A DNA stretch of 64,000 nt from Rhodamnia argentea (taxonomy: Eukaryota > Streptophyta > Magnoliopsida > Myrtales > Myrtaceae), in assembly GCF_020921035.1 (NCBI RefSeq), contig NC_063158.1, positions 7,732,001 to 7,796,000 on the forward strand. The letters run 5' to 3'. Position numbers and translations under genes: made by a program. This document shows, piece after piece, positions 49,637-62,500 of the stretch. The number at the start of each line of letters is the position of its first letter. Position 1 is the stretch's first letter. The notes below the pieces were generated by a model. The model did not search any database. It saw only the letters and a program-made list of their open reading frames with translations, and was not told the origin of the DNA.

Positions 49637-49789
49637 AAAAATAAGCAATGCGATATCTTCTTTGGGGTGAGCTAAAGCTTGTCTGACAGGGTTCGCATTG
49701 ATTTCGATATGTAAACGAGTCGCTCTATTGTTAATGAGAAAATATTCAATGGTTGCAGAGCATCGCGTCGATGTAGCTAACGTTTTTTT

Positions 49790-50445
49790 GTCCAATAATA
49801 AGTTGGCACATATCAGCTGATTAAAATAAAAAACGTAAAAAAAAAAAAATAGATTTTTGTCTTTTTCATCCTCCATCACAAAGCACCACCCTTCCTGCCG
49901 CCATCTCCATTCCGGGCTTGGCGACCAGATATGGACTTTTGTTGCTTGCAATCGTTAGTGTGGAGGATCAAAGGCGATAACGGAGCAGAGTAGGCAGACC
50001 GTCGGTGGATGGACAAACTCCGGTCACGATTTGATGTAGTATCGTTGCCGTCGGTCAGTGGATGGATGAGCAAAGCTTTCGGTCATGGCCGAGGCTAGAT
50101 CTGGTCGAGCAACAATTGACCGCCAATCCGATGACGAAGTAGCAGCATAGGCCAACCGCAAGCAACAAAGTATGACTTTGCTGCTCGTACTCATTGTTGT
50201 CGATAGATGGAAAAACTCCACTCACAACTAGTTGTAATGTCGTTGCTATCGGTGAATGGATGAGCAAAGTGTTGGCCCGTGAGGCCAAATCTGGACGAGC
50301 AACAATGGAGTCAACCGCCAGCTATCGACGGAGGTGTAGCTTGGGCCGACCGCAGGGGACACCAAAGGGGGTGGAGACCGCAGCCAGAGGGGCGGTGCTC
50401 TGTGATGGAAGAAGAAGATAAAAATCAAACTCGTATTTTAATTAA
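49790..50445. repeat. GC-rich inverted and direct repeat block
   Basis: The outer parts are inverted: CATCCTCCATCACAAAGCACC near 49867 against the reverse complement of GGTGCTCTGTGATGGAAGAA near 50394. Inside are two direct copies of a roughly 150-base unit, at about 50008-50124 and 50210-50325. Both contain GTGGATGGATGAGCAAAG-like and TCTGGTCGAGCAACAAT-like words. It reads as a degenerate non-autonomous element with an internal duplication. The short open frames across it are not genes. Confidence 0.55.
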
Positions 50446-50857
50446 GTTTAATATTATGAAAAATTTCAATGTCCAAATTAACTTTTTTTATCACAAAAAA
50501 CACTCAATTTGGCACACATGTGATAAATTTATTCCCCGTTAATTTTCTTTAAATTTTATCATCAAATCACTGACTTGAATGACACTTAATAGTTGACGGA
50601 TGTAGTAATTTAAGGTTTTTATCCTCCATTTGTCAAACGTGTATTAGTTTAAGATTTTTGTGGTTTTGATCCAATTTAATGAAAACTAATAGAGTGTAAA
50701 TTTGTTATAGATATATCAGTTTGAGTTTTTTATGATTGAAAAATTAGCTTTGAGTAAATTTATAACATGTGTATTGATTTGAGATTTTTTATGGTCAAAA
50801 AATTAATTTGGATAACTTTGTTGCAAGTACCAATTTGAGATTTTTCATAGTATTAAG
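50446..50857. mobile_element. Family A inverted-repeat element, third copy
   Basis: It starts TTTAATATTATGAAAAATTT and ends with the reverse complement (TTTTTCATAGTATTAAG), with 'GGTACTTGCAACAAAGTT'- and 'ATACACATG'-type modules on the inside of the arms. It is the same family as the copies at 2373, 19650 and 55116. It has no coding capacity. Confidence 0.65.
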
Positions 50858-51282
50858 TTTTTTTTTTTGTTCCACTTCAACTGACACATGTTAACTTATT
50901 ACGTCATGGCAGTGATTGACATGTCGGTATGTAATCGTTGAATATTGTTTCCTAAAAATGATAAATTACATTGTTCACATAAATGAATTAACAAAAAAAA
51001 TTTATTGCTTACGAAATGATTAAGATAAAAATTATTATCGATATTAATTAAGAAAACAATTGTCAAATCAATGATTTTTTGCAAAACACAGACAACCATT
51101 TTTTTTTCCAGTTTTAGATGGTTTCATTTTAAAGAAACAAATGGAAACATAAAGTGACACTTTTTTTTTTATTTTTACCAGAACATAAAGTGTTTGGTAA
51201 AGAACAGGAAATTTCGTCTCCTTTCTTGTTTCTTTGTTTTTTTCAGGCGGAGGCGATCCTGCTGCGTGAACATACAGGACTC
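50858..51282. other. AT-rich upstream region of the PIA-type gene
   Basis: AT-rich sequence, with a possible relic of a MITE at about 50935-51130 (modules like ACGAAATGATTAAG). No gene. The promoter of the ankyrin gene should lie at its right end. Confidence 0.35.
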
Positions 51283-51287
51283 CTCTC

Positions 51288-51308
<21 letters not shown>
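51283..51308. repeat. CT microsatellite in the leader of the PIA-type gene
   Basis: A run of about 13 CT dinucleotides lies some 540 bases upstream of the start codon, on the coding strand. CT tracts are typical of plant 5' leaders and core promoters. It may vary in length between individuals. Confidence 0.8.
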
Positions 51309-51318
<10 letters not shown>

Positions 51319-51848
51319 TTGGTCACGGCAGCATCTGTGGCAATCTTCATCGTCTTCTCCGATCGGGACCTCTCACACATGTCCTCCCCGATTCTCCTCC
51401 TGATCGTAACAGGTTTCGGTCTCGTTCGACACTGATCTCTCCTCAATAGCACCAGGGTTTCGGCGTCTTACAGAATTATGTACCTGTCACCACCGTCTCC
51501 TCGCGTCCTCTCCATCGCCGCCTATGCGAATCTCCGTGTGTTCGGCCCTGGTTTGAATCCTTTCGCTCCCTACTGCTTCGCCCATCACTCTCTCTCTCGC
51601 TAATTGCTCGTTGTCTTGCTCCTCCCTTCTTCTCTGCTTCGTGCTCCAACCTCGAATGATGTAAATTCGCGGTCGTCTTCGATTGTTCTGAGCCTGCCTC
51701 TCTCTTTTTCCTTTTCCCTCGCCGCTGGGAGCTTTACGGTATCCACTCGCGCTCGGCGGAGCAAATTTATTTTGTCTTTGCTCTGGGGTTGTGGTGATCG
51801 ATAATACCGGTGCTTAGTATCTGTTCCGGCTGTAAGAGTCGGAGAATC

Positions 51849-54260
51849 ATGCCTCAAGAGGAGGTGGTTCCGGTCCGGAGGAATCTGTCGCTGACGAGAA
51901 GGCGCTCGTTTAGGAGCCGGGCTGACGGGGATGACAGGGGGTGGACTCTGCTCCACATAGGTGCTCGAAAAGGCGACCTCAGACAGGTCGGTGATCTGAT
52001 ACTTTTAATGTTATTCCTGTTTGTTTTGGTTGTTTATCCTAATGGTGTTTGGTCATATCGTTTATGTTCACGGTAGAAGATCGTGCTACAATAGACCATG
52101 AGATGAAAGGCTTTCGGATTGTAGTGTCAGGATTCTAGCGTGAGAGTTTTCTTCATGATAACATGCTTCTTGTTTTCCTCCTTTGCTGTATTATACTAGC
52201 GAGGGAAAAGAGGAAAACAGTATGTTGGGGGATGTTTTTATCTATAAATGGTCTTAGTTGAGTTTTTTGTCATATATGACATAAGTTTTTCCACTCTCTC
52301 GGGGAAGAAATTAGCTGAAGGAAAGAATAAAACTTCGGCTATTAAAGAGTTTTCACTGACCTACAGCTCAACTTGAAGAATATTGTGAATTTATTTCTCT
52401 CTTCGTGGTAGTTTAAGAAAAGGATTATAATAAATGCATTCTTTCGATTAGGTTTTCAGAATATAGATCAAGTTACCTATACCCCGTGAAGTGTTGAACT
52501 CGGTGAGGTACTGCTGGGGTATATGAAAGTACATGCATAGTTGGCTCTTGCAGAACCTACTTGAAGAGTTGTGTATTGCCTACCCATTTTTTATGTGACC
52601 AATGAAGATTCTTAGACCTTGACTAGTGATTTTCAATGAGGCTCTTGCTATGGATGACCTGTACTGCCAAAATGTTGCAAATGTCCCCTGGCTTGTCTTG
52701 CTCTGTCTGAACATTGGTTAGCGGGCTTAGTCCCTTCTGAACATGTTTGATTAGTGGGCTTATTCCCCTTTCTTTCTGGTGGTGATCATAATTTTGAGTA
52801 GTGATGCTTCATATGAGTAAAGTGGACAAAAAAGAAGTTGATTGAATGTCTGCTTCTGTAGGGGCTGTTGGGATTACCAAGGTTGGTGGAATAAGTTTGA
52901 TTGATTAGGGAGCTAATCTGATCTTTCTTAATTCCTATCTGCATGGTCCGGGAGAATCTGTTCATAAGATATGGCTGTTACAAAGAAGCAGATTGAACTT
53001 AGTAGTACTTATTTTCAAAGACTATGATGCTCGATTCACAAATGCAGGCAGATTCTACTTATTGTGTTGTTTTCAATCTGAGCATCTTAGTGACACCAAT
53101 TTATGTAATGCTGAAACTGCTCGTCTTTTGCTGTTCTTGATTACATTTCACATAAATCATATTATTTTACTTCTGTACTTTAACCTTTGATTTCCATTTT
53201 GTCCTGTTTTCGAGAAATTTGTAGTTGAAGTTAAATCATGTATTGTTTGGCTTTTCCTAATGCATTTTCCTGACTGACAGTTTTTTAGGCATTTTTCTTA
53301 TATCATTGAATTCCTTTTTCATGAAAGAAGTTTGATTAAGCTTTTTTTGGGAACAGGTGAAGCGCCTTCTTGATGAAGGAATGGATGTGAATGTGGCTGC
53401 CTGGGGCCACAAATCAAAAGGGGTGACACCACTCCACCTTGCTGCTGAGGGTGGCCACGTGGAAGTCATGGATGAACTGCTCGAGCGAGGTGCAAATATT
53501 GATGCTAGAACTAAAGGAGCCTGTGGCTGTGAGCGCCTTATCCTATGTTCCCACGATCACCCTGAACCTACTTAATTTCTGATTTTCTTAAGAGAAGGCA
53601 AAATTAATCCCAGTGTACCTTGTTGTTGGTTTGTTTGTTTTTTTTTTAAATAGCAGAAGAATTTGGGTATGTGTGTGTGTCCTCAAGGCACTTCTTTCTC
53701 GTTGGAACATAGGAACTTTTGAAAGAACCAAAGAAGGGAAGATTACAACTTTCTAGGTTATGACTTTCTTGTGATTTGTTTAATTAGTGCTTTGGAAATC
53801 GAAACCCTCTTTGTCAATTATGCTTGTCTAGTGTCGTAAGCACTCATTGACACAACCCTCAACAAAACATTTCTCTTTATAACAACAAGAAGAAAAGCCT
53901 TTCTCACTGATGGGTGTTGGTTAAAATACTTCTCTTTATTGAACTAAATACTCCTCGGGAATCTGAGGGATTTGTGACTTTGCATAATTGCACTTGTATC
54001 CTATGTGGTTCGCTGATGTTTAATTCAATGTTGACTCAGGGACACCTCTCCATAGTGCGGCCAAAGAAAGGAAACGGGAAGCTGTCAAATATTTGATAGA
54101 GAATGGAGCCTTCTTGCCTGATGACATAAATGATTGCAGATTCAACCCACCGTTGCATTACTGCCCTGGCCTCGAATTTGCTTATGAGGAGATGAAGCGT
54201 CTTCGGCAGGAGAGCTTATCTACTGGTGAGGGCTCCTCCTATAGCTCGGAAAGCTTATGA
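51849..54260 (+). CDS. Ankyrin-repeat protein, phytochrome-interacting PIA1/PIA2 type
   Basis: Three exons, 51849-51986, 53357-53528 and 54040-54260, give 176 residues. The N-terminus is basic (RRNLSLTRRRSFRS), followed by three ankyrin repeats with the expected signatures: GWTLLHIGARKGD, GVTPLHLAAEGGH and WTPLHSAAKERKR. The last joins across the exon 2/3 border by a split Trp codon. The C-terminus FLPDDINDCRFNPPLHYC matches the Arabidopsis PIA pair (At5g07840/At5g61230 type). These small proteins are reported to bind phytochrome and modulate red-light responses such as anthocyanin accumulation; that role is inferred from family. ATG 51849 is the first in-frame start giving the conserved N-terminus. 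Intron 1 is 1.37 kb. Confidence 0.93.
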
Positions 54261-55106
54261 TGAGTCTTCCAACACTCAGGACTCGGAAGCCTCTCTAATG
54301 AGCCAGCATGTTCACCATAGAATGGGGATTGTATTACCAGTGAAACATGCCATCGTCCCACTGTCTCTCACAGTCGTGTCTCATCTTATTGTGTTTGTTC
54401 TGATGTTTGCAGTTAAACACAGTACTCTGGTGTATTTGAAGACTATGACTATCTTATGTACTTGGGAACCATTATGAGGATGATATATTGTAATAAAGTC
54501 TCGACTTTGTTCTCATTTCATAAGGAGCTGGGACTGGCACAGAAGGCGGTTCCCATCGCAGCTTTAATTTCCTTGTTATGTTTGGTGTGAACTACTAAGA
54601 ATGAATGAGCAATTTACTTGCCTCGTCCATTCCTTCAATAGAAGAAAATGGCAGTTTTTTCCCTGAGGACCGTTTCTCATGTCGCGAGTTTCCGCGATAA
54701 AGAACAATTTGTCGCAATTTCAATGAAAGGAATTGGTCACATGCGGCCATTCGAGGTGATTTCTGTAGTCTTTGGTTCATTTTGTAAGAGGAAATAAATT
54801 TATTACGGTGACATGCAAATACTCGAGAAAGAGGATCGTGATTTTTTTTTTTTTTTTTTTGTAAATTTGAAGATCACGAGGATATCGAAAAATTGTACGG
54901 CCGCATTCACAATAAATTCTTTAAGCTTGGACAGAAGGACCACCTTCTTATTTGCCTACGCATTTTTGTTTTTGGTAGAATATTTCCCTAAGCATTATAA
55001 GTCTCCAAAAACGTCCTCTACGCATAAGGAAATGGGCGTATGAAGCATATGAAACAGTACATTTAAGAGGCCTTTGTATATTGTTTACTCAATTTGTTCC
55101 GATCTA
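54261..55106. other. 3' flank of the PIA-type gene
   Basis: This contains the 3' untranslated region of the ankyrin gene, with an AATAAA-like TAATAAAG near 54492, then AT-rich DNA. No gene is recognised. Confidence 0.4.
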
Positions 55107-55613
55107 TTTTCTTTTGGGTTAATACCATGAAAAGCCCTAAATTGGTATACCCGTGACAAATTTAGTCCAAATTATTTTTTTGACTACAAAAAACTCCAAA
55201 CCGGTACACATGTGACAAATTTGCTCTAAACTATTTTTTTGACTACCAAAAATCCTAAACTGGTATATCTGTGACAAATTTACCCTAAACTAATTCTTTT
55301 GACCACGAAATACTTCAAACTGGTACACCTGGGACAAATTTACCCCTCATTAAATTGAGTTAATATCACAAAAAATTCTAAATTGATAAAGATGTGACAA
55401 ATAGAGGATCAAAACCCTATACTGGTATATCCGTTAACCGTCATGTATCATCAAATCAGCAATTTGACAGTTAAATTTAAAAAAATTAACATTGCATAAA
55501 TTTTTCATAAGTGTACTAATTTGAAATTTTTTGTGGTTAAAAAAATAGTTTAGGATAAATTTATCACAGGTGTACTAATTTGGAGTTTTTTATGATATTA
55601 ACCCTTTTCTTTT
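55107..55613. mobile_element. Family A inverted-repeat element, best copy, 9-bp target duplication
   Basis: The body is 55116-55604. It starts GGGTTAATACCATGAAAAG and ends TTTTTATGATATTAACCC, an inverted pair. It is flanked by TTTTCTTTT on both sides (55107-55115 and 55605-55613). Each arm is built of about 60-base modules repeated several times in tandem: 'CCTAAATTGGTATACCCGTG' then 'ACAAATTTA' and 'TTTTTTTGACTAC'. Nine-base target repeats suggest a Mutator-like element, though the low complexity of the flank weakens this. It encodes no protein. Confidence 0.75.
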
Positions 55614-56606
55614 TGGCTGTTCTAACTGTCTTGCCGAAACGGTAAATTACAGTCAAATCCAACTGCCTTAATGCGAGCACAAGCTTTAGGAAGGGAAATT
55701 TCTCTGGAAATTTTTTCCCTAATATGGACCCCAACAAGAGCTAATAATGCTGTTCAATTGGTGACCTCTGTTTTTCCCATTTTATCAAAAGGAAAAGTGA
55801 GGGTAACCATTGACTAACCCAAATTGCAGCTTTTGTAAGGGAAAAATTGCATAAATAATAGTAAGAACGTAACTGGCAAATCTACTGTCGACTGTGCTCT
55901 GATGCATCACAATTAGAAGATTACCATGATTGGCCTCTTGAATATAACGGCCAACTAGTACAAACCACAAACATTTCCTAAGACTGAAGGATGACCTTTC
56001 CACCTTCAGAAGATAAAATCATGAAAGTGGGTAAAGCTCTAAGAGACCATTGATGTGATTTCCTCCTTTGGCAAATGCTAGTATGCAAATACTGAGAATG
56101 CACTCAAGAAACTCAAAATATCAGAATAACTGCAACTCGCTTTTGTTTTTGAAAGTCAAAAGGAATTTCTTCTGCCTCTTGCGTAGCATTAACATTGCGT
56201 ATTGCCAGTCAAATTCATTGCCTACAAAATTGAACTTCGACGAGCTATACAGGACTTTCAGCATGACACCCAATTGGCATCATACCAAAGATGAAAAGCG
56301 GACACGACAGCAGTCTCAAGATGCTTCATCCCGCCTTAGTAAAGTAAATCTTTGCAAAAGTTTTCTGCCTCTTAAAAGTGATTTCCACCTGCCGAAGTTT
56401 GCTTTGATGCAGCAATGGAGCCCAAGGGACGTACCAGCCAGTCGAAATTGACTGTTCAATGAAGCCCGAGCATTTTGGGCGCACAACAACTGAGCTGTCC
56501 CCCAAATCCACCTTTTGCGTGTGCCAGGTAGTTTCGTATACCATGTCAAATCAGGAGGTTGTTGGAGACATTTGCAATATCGCTTCTTTTGGTTTAGACA
56601 AGCCAT
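55614..56606. other. 3' flank of the formin gene
   Basis: It contains the likely 3' untranslated region of the minus-strand formin gene. Open frames at 56068-56451 and 56316-56606 lie here on opposite strands. They resemble no known protein and are probably chance. Confidence 0.4.
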
Positions 56607-59456
56607 TTATCTTCTCACAGTCAAATTAGCAGAAGTCTTTTCTTTCATAGCTTCTTTCTCCTGTTTCTTTTTCTCTGCATCAGCCTGCCTTTCATTCTCT
56701 TCACGTGACTTAATGAACATCTTCACGAAGACGGCCAAGATTTGAGTCACTGCAAAAAACAAGCATAGAAAAATCTCACTACTGCCATGCACAGAATGAA
56801 GGAAAGAGTCGGTCGGCAAGAAACACCCCAAACAACACTAGTTAATTAACCAAGAGACAATTTAACTTCTTTCCAATGGTATTCGACGAATGAGATGGAT
56901 CTCAATTGATGGTGCTAATATGACTGCAAAGAAACATACATATACTAACATCAAGCCTATTGGTGAAAAAAGATATAACTCATAGCAAGTGATACAAGTA
57001 GTCTCACCAGGATGTCAGGTGATGTATACAAGCAAGTAAATGATCAAAGTAGTAATTTGAATACGGCATAATGAATTGAATATCTCAATGAGTATGTAGT
57101 AAAGAAAAATTGTACCTTGTTCAAAGGGACAGCGAGCTGGATCCTCTCCAAAATATTGACACAGAGAATCGGCATTGCGGCCCTGCGAGATAGTGGATTC
57201 ATGTAAAAACAGAGATATCATGCCTTGAAGTTCAGTCAGACCCCAGAAGAGGACTCACCACTTCAGAGTACAATGAAATGAGTGACCTCACTTCAGCTTC
57301 AGCAGTGTCAAGAAAGCTCTTCAACACCTGAAACAAGAAACATCCCCTAGGTGTATAATGAGGAAAAAAGGCCAGGGATTGGGTCATTCTGTCTGACTTG
57401 TACACGCAGTGCAATAAATTAAAAAGTGATTAGAGTAACTAAACCAGTGGAGCTATTTAAGAATGGCATACAACCAGACAGAGACAAAATCCCAGAAGAA
57501 ATGATGATCTCTTAACATTCAAGAACTCGAGCAAAAAATGCTTGAAGAAAAACAAACTCACTGGCGACAATATTACCATCCTACCCTGAAGCTAAGAATG
57601 GGCGACAATAATTGAACCAAAAAATTTGATCTCACCGAAGCTAAGAATTGGAAAAATGCCAATACAGCCTACGCGCGCAACAGTGATGTCAGTCACGAGC
57701 CCCAACAGTGATGTCAGTCATTGTACTCGGTTAACCAAAGTAGACATTTCCTATTTATTCAGAAAGCTACATCATCAATTAGCAGCTCTCCACAATTCAC
57801 ATTTTTCATTACTATTATTCCAGTATTCTTTCCAGCTGAAAGCGCGTGGCAAAAGCCCAATACCTTCACTCAGAGAGATTGCCAAGATGAAACCCAAGTC
57901 AAAGCCCGTTAACATATCTAGTTGGGCCCGCCTTCACTTAAGCTTAAGCCAATGAGTTGTGAGCCAACTTGAATATATCAACAGCTCCACGCCACATTAA
58001 TTCTCCGATGTGAAACTTCTCTAACACAACTCATACGTGCATCTCGACAGTTTCCTTATGTACTTACACAATAGTGTTAAAAGTAGGACATGGACAAAAA
58101 TCTCGTGATAAGGAAAAACAAAGGAAGAGGTTAGAAAAAAAAATAACAATTTGAGATAGCCAAATCATCAGCAAAAGGGGGAAGGAGGTATTGGAGTGGA
58201 TCCATTTACAAGTTAAGAAGATTTACAAAACAGTACTCACTTTCTGAAAGCCAGTAGAGATGGCACCATCATTTTCAGAAGCAGCAAGTTCTTGCTCGAC
58301 CTTTTCAAGACCTTTGCTGACAGCTTGCATTTCCTCTGCCAAAGATTTCAATTGGATCTGGCCATACGGTTAACAAGCAGATTGAAAAGGCAACAACGTA
58401 AGTACATGATGTAAAGTAGGGCTAGCAACAAGGGATAATAGGCAGGAGCAAATCCAAAGTAGTATCTTTATACCTTAGAAGCAGCTTCTAAATGAACAAG
58501 ATCCTTGCTAAAATCCAGCAATTCTGGAATTTTTTCAGCAAGAAGCTGGAGAAGAAAAGAGGAAGTTGATAGGATTCACATTCACATTGCACTGCCATAT
58601 GAATACATGTCCAAGAAAAGAACCAACTAAAGGATAAACAAAGAGCTGGAAAATCAAATTTAACCAACGACAGAGCTGGAAACTTTGAAGGATAGTTTAT
58701 TGACTCTTAAAACTATAAGAATAGTTCCATCAATAAGCATTCTCCAGAAGATCCTAACCAGAAACCTTGATTCCATAGCATTGCCAAATATATTATGTAT
58801 TGAAGACAAAGGTGTTTAGAAGATTGGTGATGTGAGCATTAAAGAAGTAATAACATAAGGCCGTATACACTGTGTATCCTAAAATATAAATACGTAAGGT
58901 GCAATTAAACTAAAAAAAAATAGTAACAAACCATTGGAAGCTCTTGTTAAGATCTAATAAATGAAGATCATCCAGTTGCACAATATAAAGTTGCAAAATA
59001 GGCTAATTGGAAAATGGAAGTATCACAACAGTATGTTCCCTCACGTGCATAAGGACGCCAATAACGATTCCAATTCAGATGCATTCTTCAATAAGATTAA
59101 GACAACTTATCTCTTGCAGGTGAGATCAACCAAGAAATTTCTCCAGTTTCACATCTGGTGAAAATCATGTTGCCCATTCCTCATAGCAGACGGCTTGTCA
59201 GCGGCCATAAGGGAAAACACCCCACCCCACCCCCCCCAAAAAAAAAAAAAACTATTCTTTACTTACCGAGTCTAAAGTATTTGGACAACAATTTGCCATT
59301 CAAGCCAACGCACAAAAAAATAATCATGACATTCATTGCAACGTGCTAAGATATCTGATAAGTTTGCATATTTGAATGCAATCATCATATAATAAATTAG
59401 CAAATCAATCTCCATACCTATTGTACCACTTCCAAGAGAGAACGATTAACCCATAA

Positions 59457-59503
<47 letters not shown>

Positions 59504-62500
59504 AGCTACACTTTCTGATTGAATTATTTATCAGGAGATTACAAAGATTTACTCTAATGTAATTTTCTTTTTGTCCTTTTACTGTTTTAAGAGGCAATCC
59601 TTTACTTCTCGCCTTGAGTATTTCTTTGCTTACTCATTAATTTTTATTTTTGGTCGGTCAGCTGCCCATTAATACCTTGAAATCTTGGAAAAAGTTCACA
59701 ATATTTTACCTTGCATAGGTAATGCATCAAAGTCATCTTGTTGTTTCTCGCACGAGTATCAGACAATTTAAGGAGGCTGTCCAATTTGAAGCCAATAGCA
59801 GAACCTGTAATATGAGAACCAATCTATGTCAACTATGACACGCAGTAATTAAATCTGTCAAAAAAAAGTATGGATTGTCACCTCGTGCAGTTCCTTGGTT
59901 CAATGCATTGCCCAGAGTGAGAATGGTTTGCATTATCTGACGTAGTTTGACTGACTCTTTCACCTACGTTGACATATAAAAATGGATGCTAAGTGTATTG
60001 AGTTTTATATTGCAATGAATATGCTTGATATAGGCGGTACCTCTTGAGCTGCATCATTAATAGTACTGAGGTTAGACCTTAGGTCATTCACCTAGAAGCA
60101 GAAAAAGCATGTGAACACTGCTATCTTTCGGAATAATAGGAGATGGAACTAGAAATTAACATGGACAACTAAAGCATGGAATACACACCTGACTTGAAAA
60201 GGTGATCCTGAAAGCAAACACTCGTAACTTGGATTCTATGCGGGGAACCTTCATCAGTTCCAAGAAAAACTGAAACATCAACAACCAATTTCATCAATAA
60301 AAAAATAAAATTACTGAAGAGAATGCAGCTTTTCGACATGTGGTTCGAAAGAAACCTGTTCACACCTCCCTAGCGATCCCTTGTCACCAGCATAATTCTG
60401 AAAAAGGAGGAGCACTTGCAGAGTACTTTAGTAAAAGAAAGACATCCGATGGATATTGAATATCATAGAACAGTCGACTAGAAAATGCAATTACAAGAAT
60501 TATCACTTTTAACGTGAAATAGAAGTTTATGAGCAAACACACACTAAGATATACTGGTGTGATCAGTAAGGCCTACCCCGAGCTGCTGTACATTGCACCA
60601 AATGCGTTAAGGATTTTTTACAGATGCCATCAGGTTACCACTCACCAGCACCAAGTAGGAACATCACTTTATCATGTCAACCCAAGAAACATCTCAAGTC
60701 TTTCATTCTCTAGAAGAGTCATTATTTCAAATCTAATCAGCATAAGACAGTACCTTAGGTAGATGTTTTCAGAGGAAACCTCTGAAATTAATCTTGTGTG
60801 AACAGTCCAAGGATAATTGGTAAAGGACACTCAGAAGATGCAAGACAACTTTAGATCAATGGAGCTAAATTTGTTTTAGTCACGTATAAAATTCAACTAA
60901 GAAGGTTCCAAGAAGGTACTGCCCCTATACAGCTTCAGATGTAAGCCACCCATATTCACAATCATGCACTTGAAGACTTAACTCTAGCATTTCCAACAAA
61001 CAAGATGTATGAGGTTGAACTCTCCTGCTATACCAAAAGTGAATACTGTAAAACCACTTATCCCTAAGAGAATCCCCAGAGGATTCAACTCCTTGAAATG
61101 CCCTCCTGTTCCTCTCTCTCCAAATGAGCCAAAAAACAACGAGAGGAATCATTATAATAATTTGCTTCTTTCCAACACACGAGCAGATAATCCCTCCCCA
61201 AGCCCAAAGTTCATGTTGCACTGTGCCTGAAGTCACCCAATTTACTCCTTAAATTGCAAAAAACTGTAATCCAAATCTTTCTATGCCAGCATAAAGTAGG
61301 TGATTCACATACTACTCTTCACTCTTGCACAAAAAAATTTATTAGTTAACCAGTATTTTCCTCTGTTCTAAAGATTATCCGAAGCAATAATACGTTCCCA
61401 AGCTGCTTCTAAAGCAAAAAAAAGAAACCTTCAAGGAACCTGAACTTTCTAGATAGATTCCCAAAGAAAGAGAGTGTTCTGTTGTAATTGCATCTGTTCC
61501 GCAGGTATAGTAGCCTACTACCCCGTCTCATATCTAACATAGCCAAAAACTCTTCCATTCCATTTCTAAAGGAATCTTCCATCTGACTTTCATTCAGGTA
61601 AAATTCGCTGTTGCAGGAGGCATCAGCACATAATACACAACTCTCCCCTGTTGAAAACACCACTCTTGTACGCAAGGTAAAAAAATTTACCTATAGATGC
61701 TTTTCACTTTACTAGTCCAAAGAAACAAAAAAGGGACATGTTACTGTCTAAATGTTCTCAAGAAAGGCTTCCAGGCTATCAATTCAGGGGCCAATTACGT
61801 CTTGCTTTTGAAGAATCATTATCAACAGAAGAAAAAAGATAGAAGAAAATATGTACTACCAGGAAGGTACAGCCAGTAAAAATTCAGACAATTTATTATA
61901 CCATTAAGGACATTCCAAGCACGGAAGCACTCTCCACAGGAAAGGAGATATACAGAAAGAGCATGCCTAGCAAGGAGATGGCATGAGCACGAATTGATTT
62001 GTGATTGGTGTGACCAAGTGCTTATGCGCACAGGCACGCATGTGCATGCATGTAAGTGTGTGTGCACGCATGCGTATGAGCGTGAGAGAGAGAGAGCACG
62101 CGCAGCGAGAGAGAGAGAGAGAGAGAGAGAATATTTACCTTCAAAGTCTCCATTTCTTCCTTGGTAGGACAGAATTTGATGAGATTTTCGACCTGATCAA
62201 TGTCCAAAGCTGAAGAATCCAAAGCCAGAACTGCATTCTGGAAGAAAATGGTACTACTTAGTGTGACCAACACACTTTGAGTCAACTTTTCAAAGACAAT
62301 CACTTTTGAAATAGATGAAAGCAGATAATAGGATAATATGAATCATGAGCTGTAGAAACAGTGGCAATAATACCGGCTCTTGCTGTCCACACATATTTTT
62401 TGTCTTTATAGGACAGTGCATGACGCAGGAGGGTAAACATGCTTGTGTGCATCTCCATGCACACTTAAAAATAATCATAAATGGAAGTTACGTGATAACT

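Noticed and set aside
51600-51956. 118-codon minus-strand frame over the start of the PIA-type gene
   Set aside because: It is antisense to the leader and exon 1 of the ankyrin gene and has no recognisable domain.
56068-56606. Open frames of 127 and 96 codons near the formin 3' end
   Set aside because: They overlap on opposite strands in probable 3' untranslated sequence and resemble nothing known.
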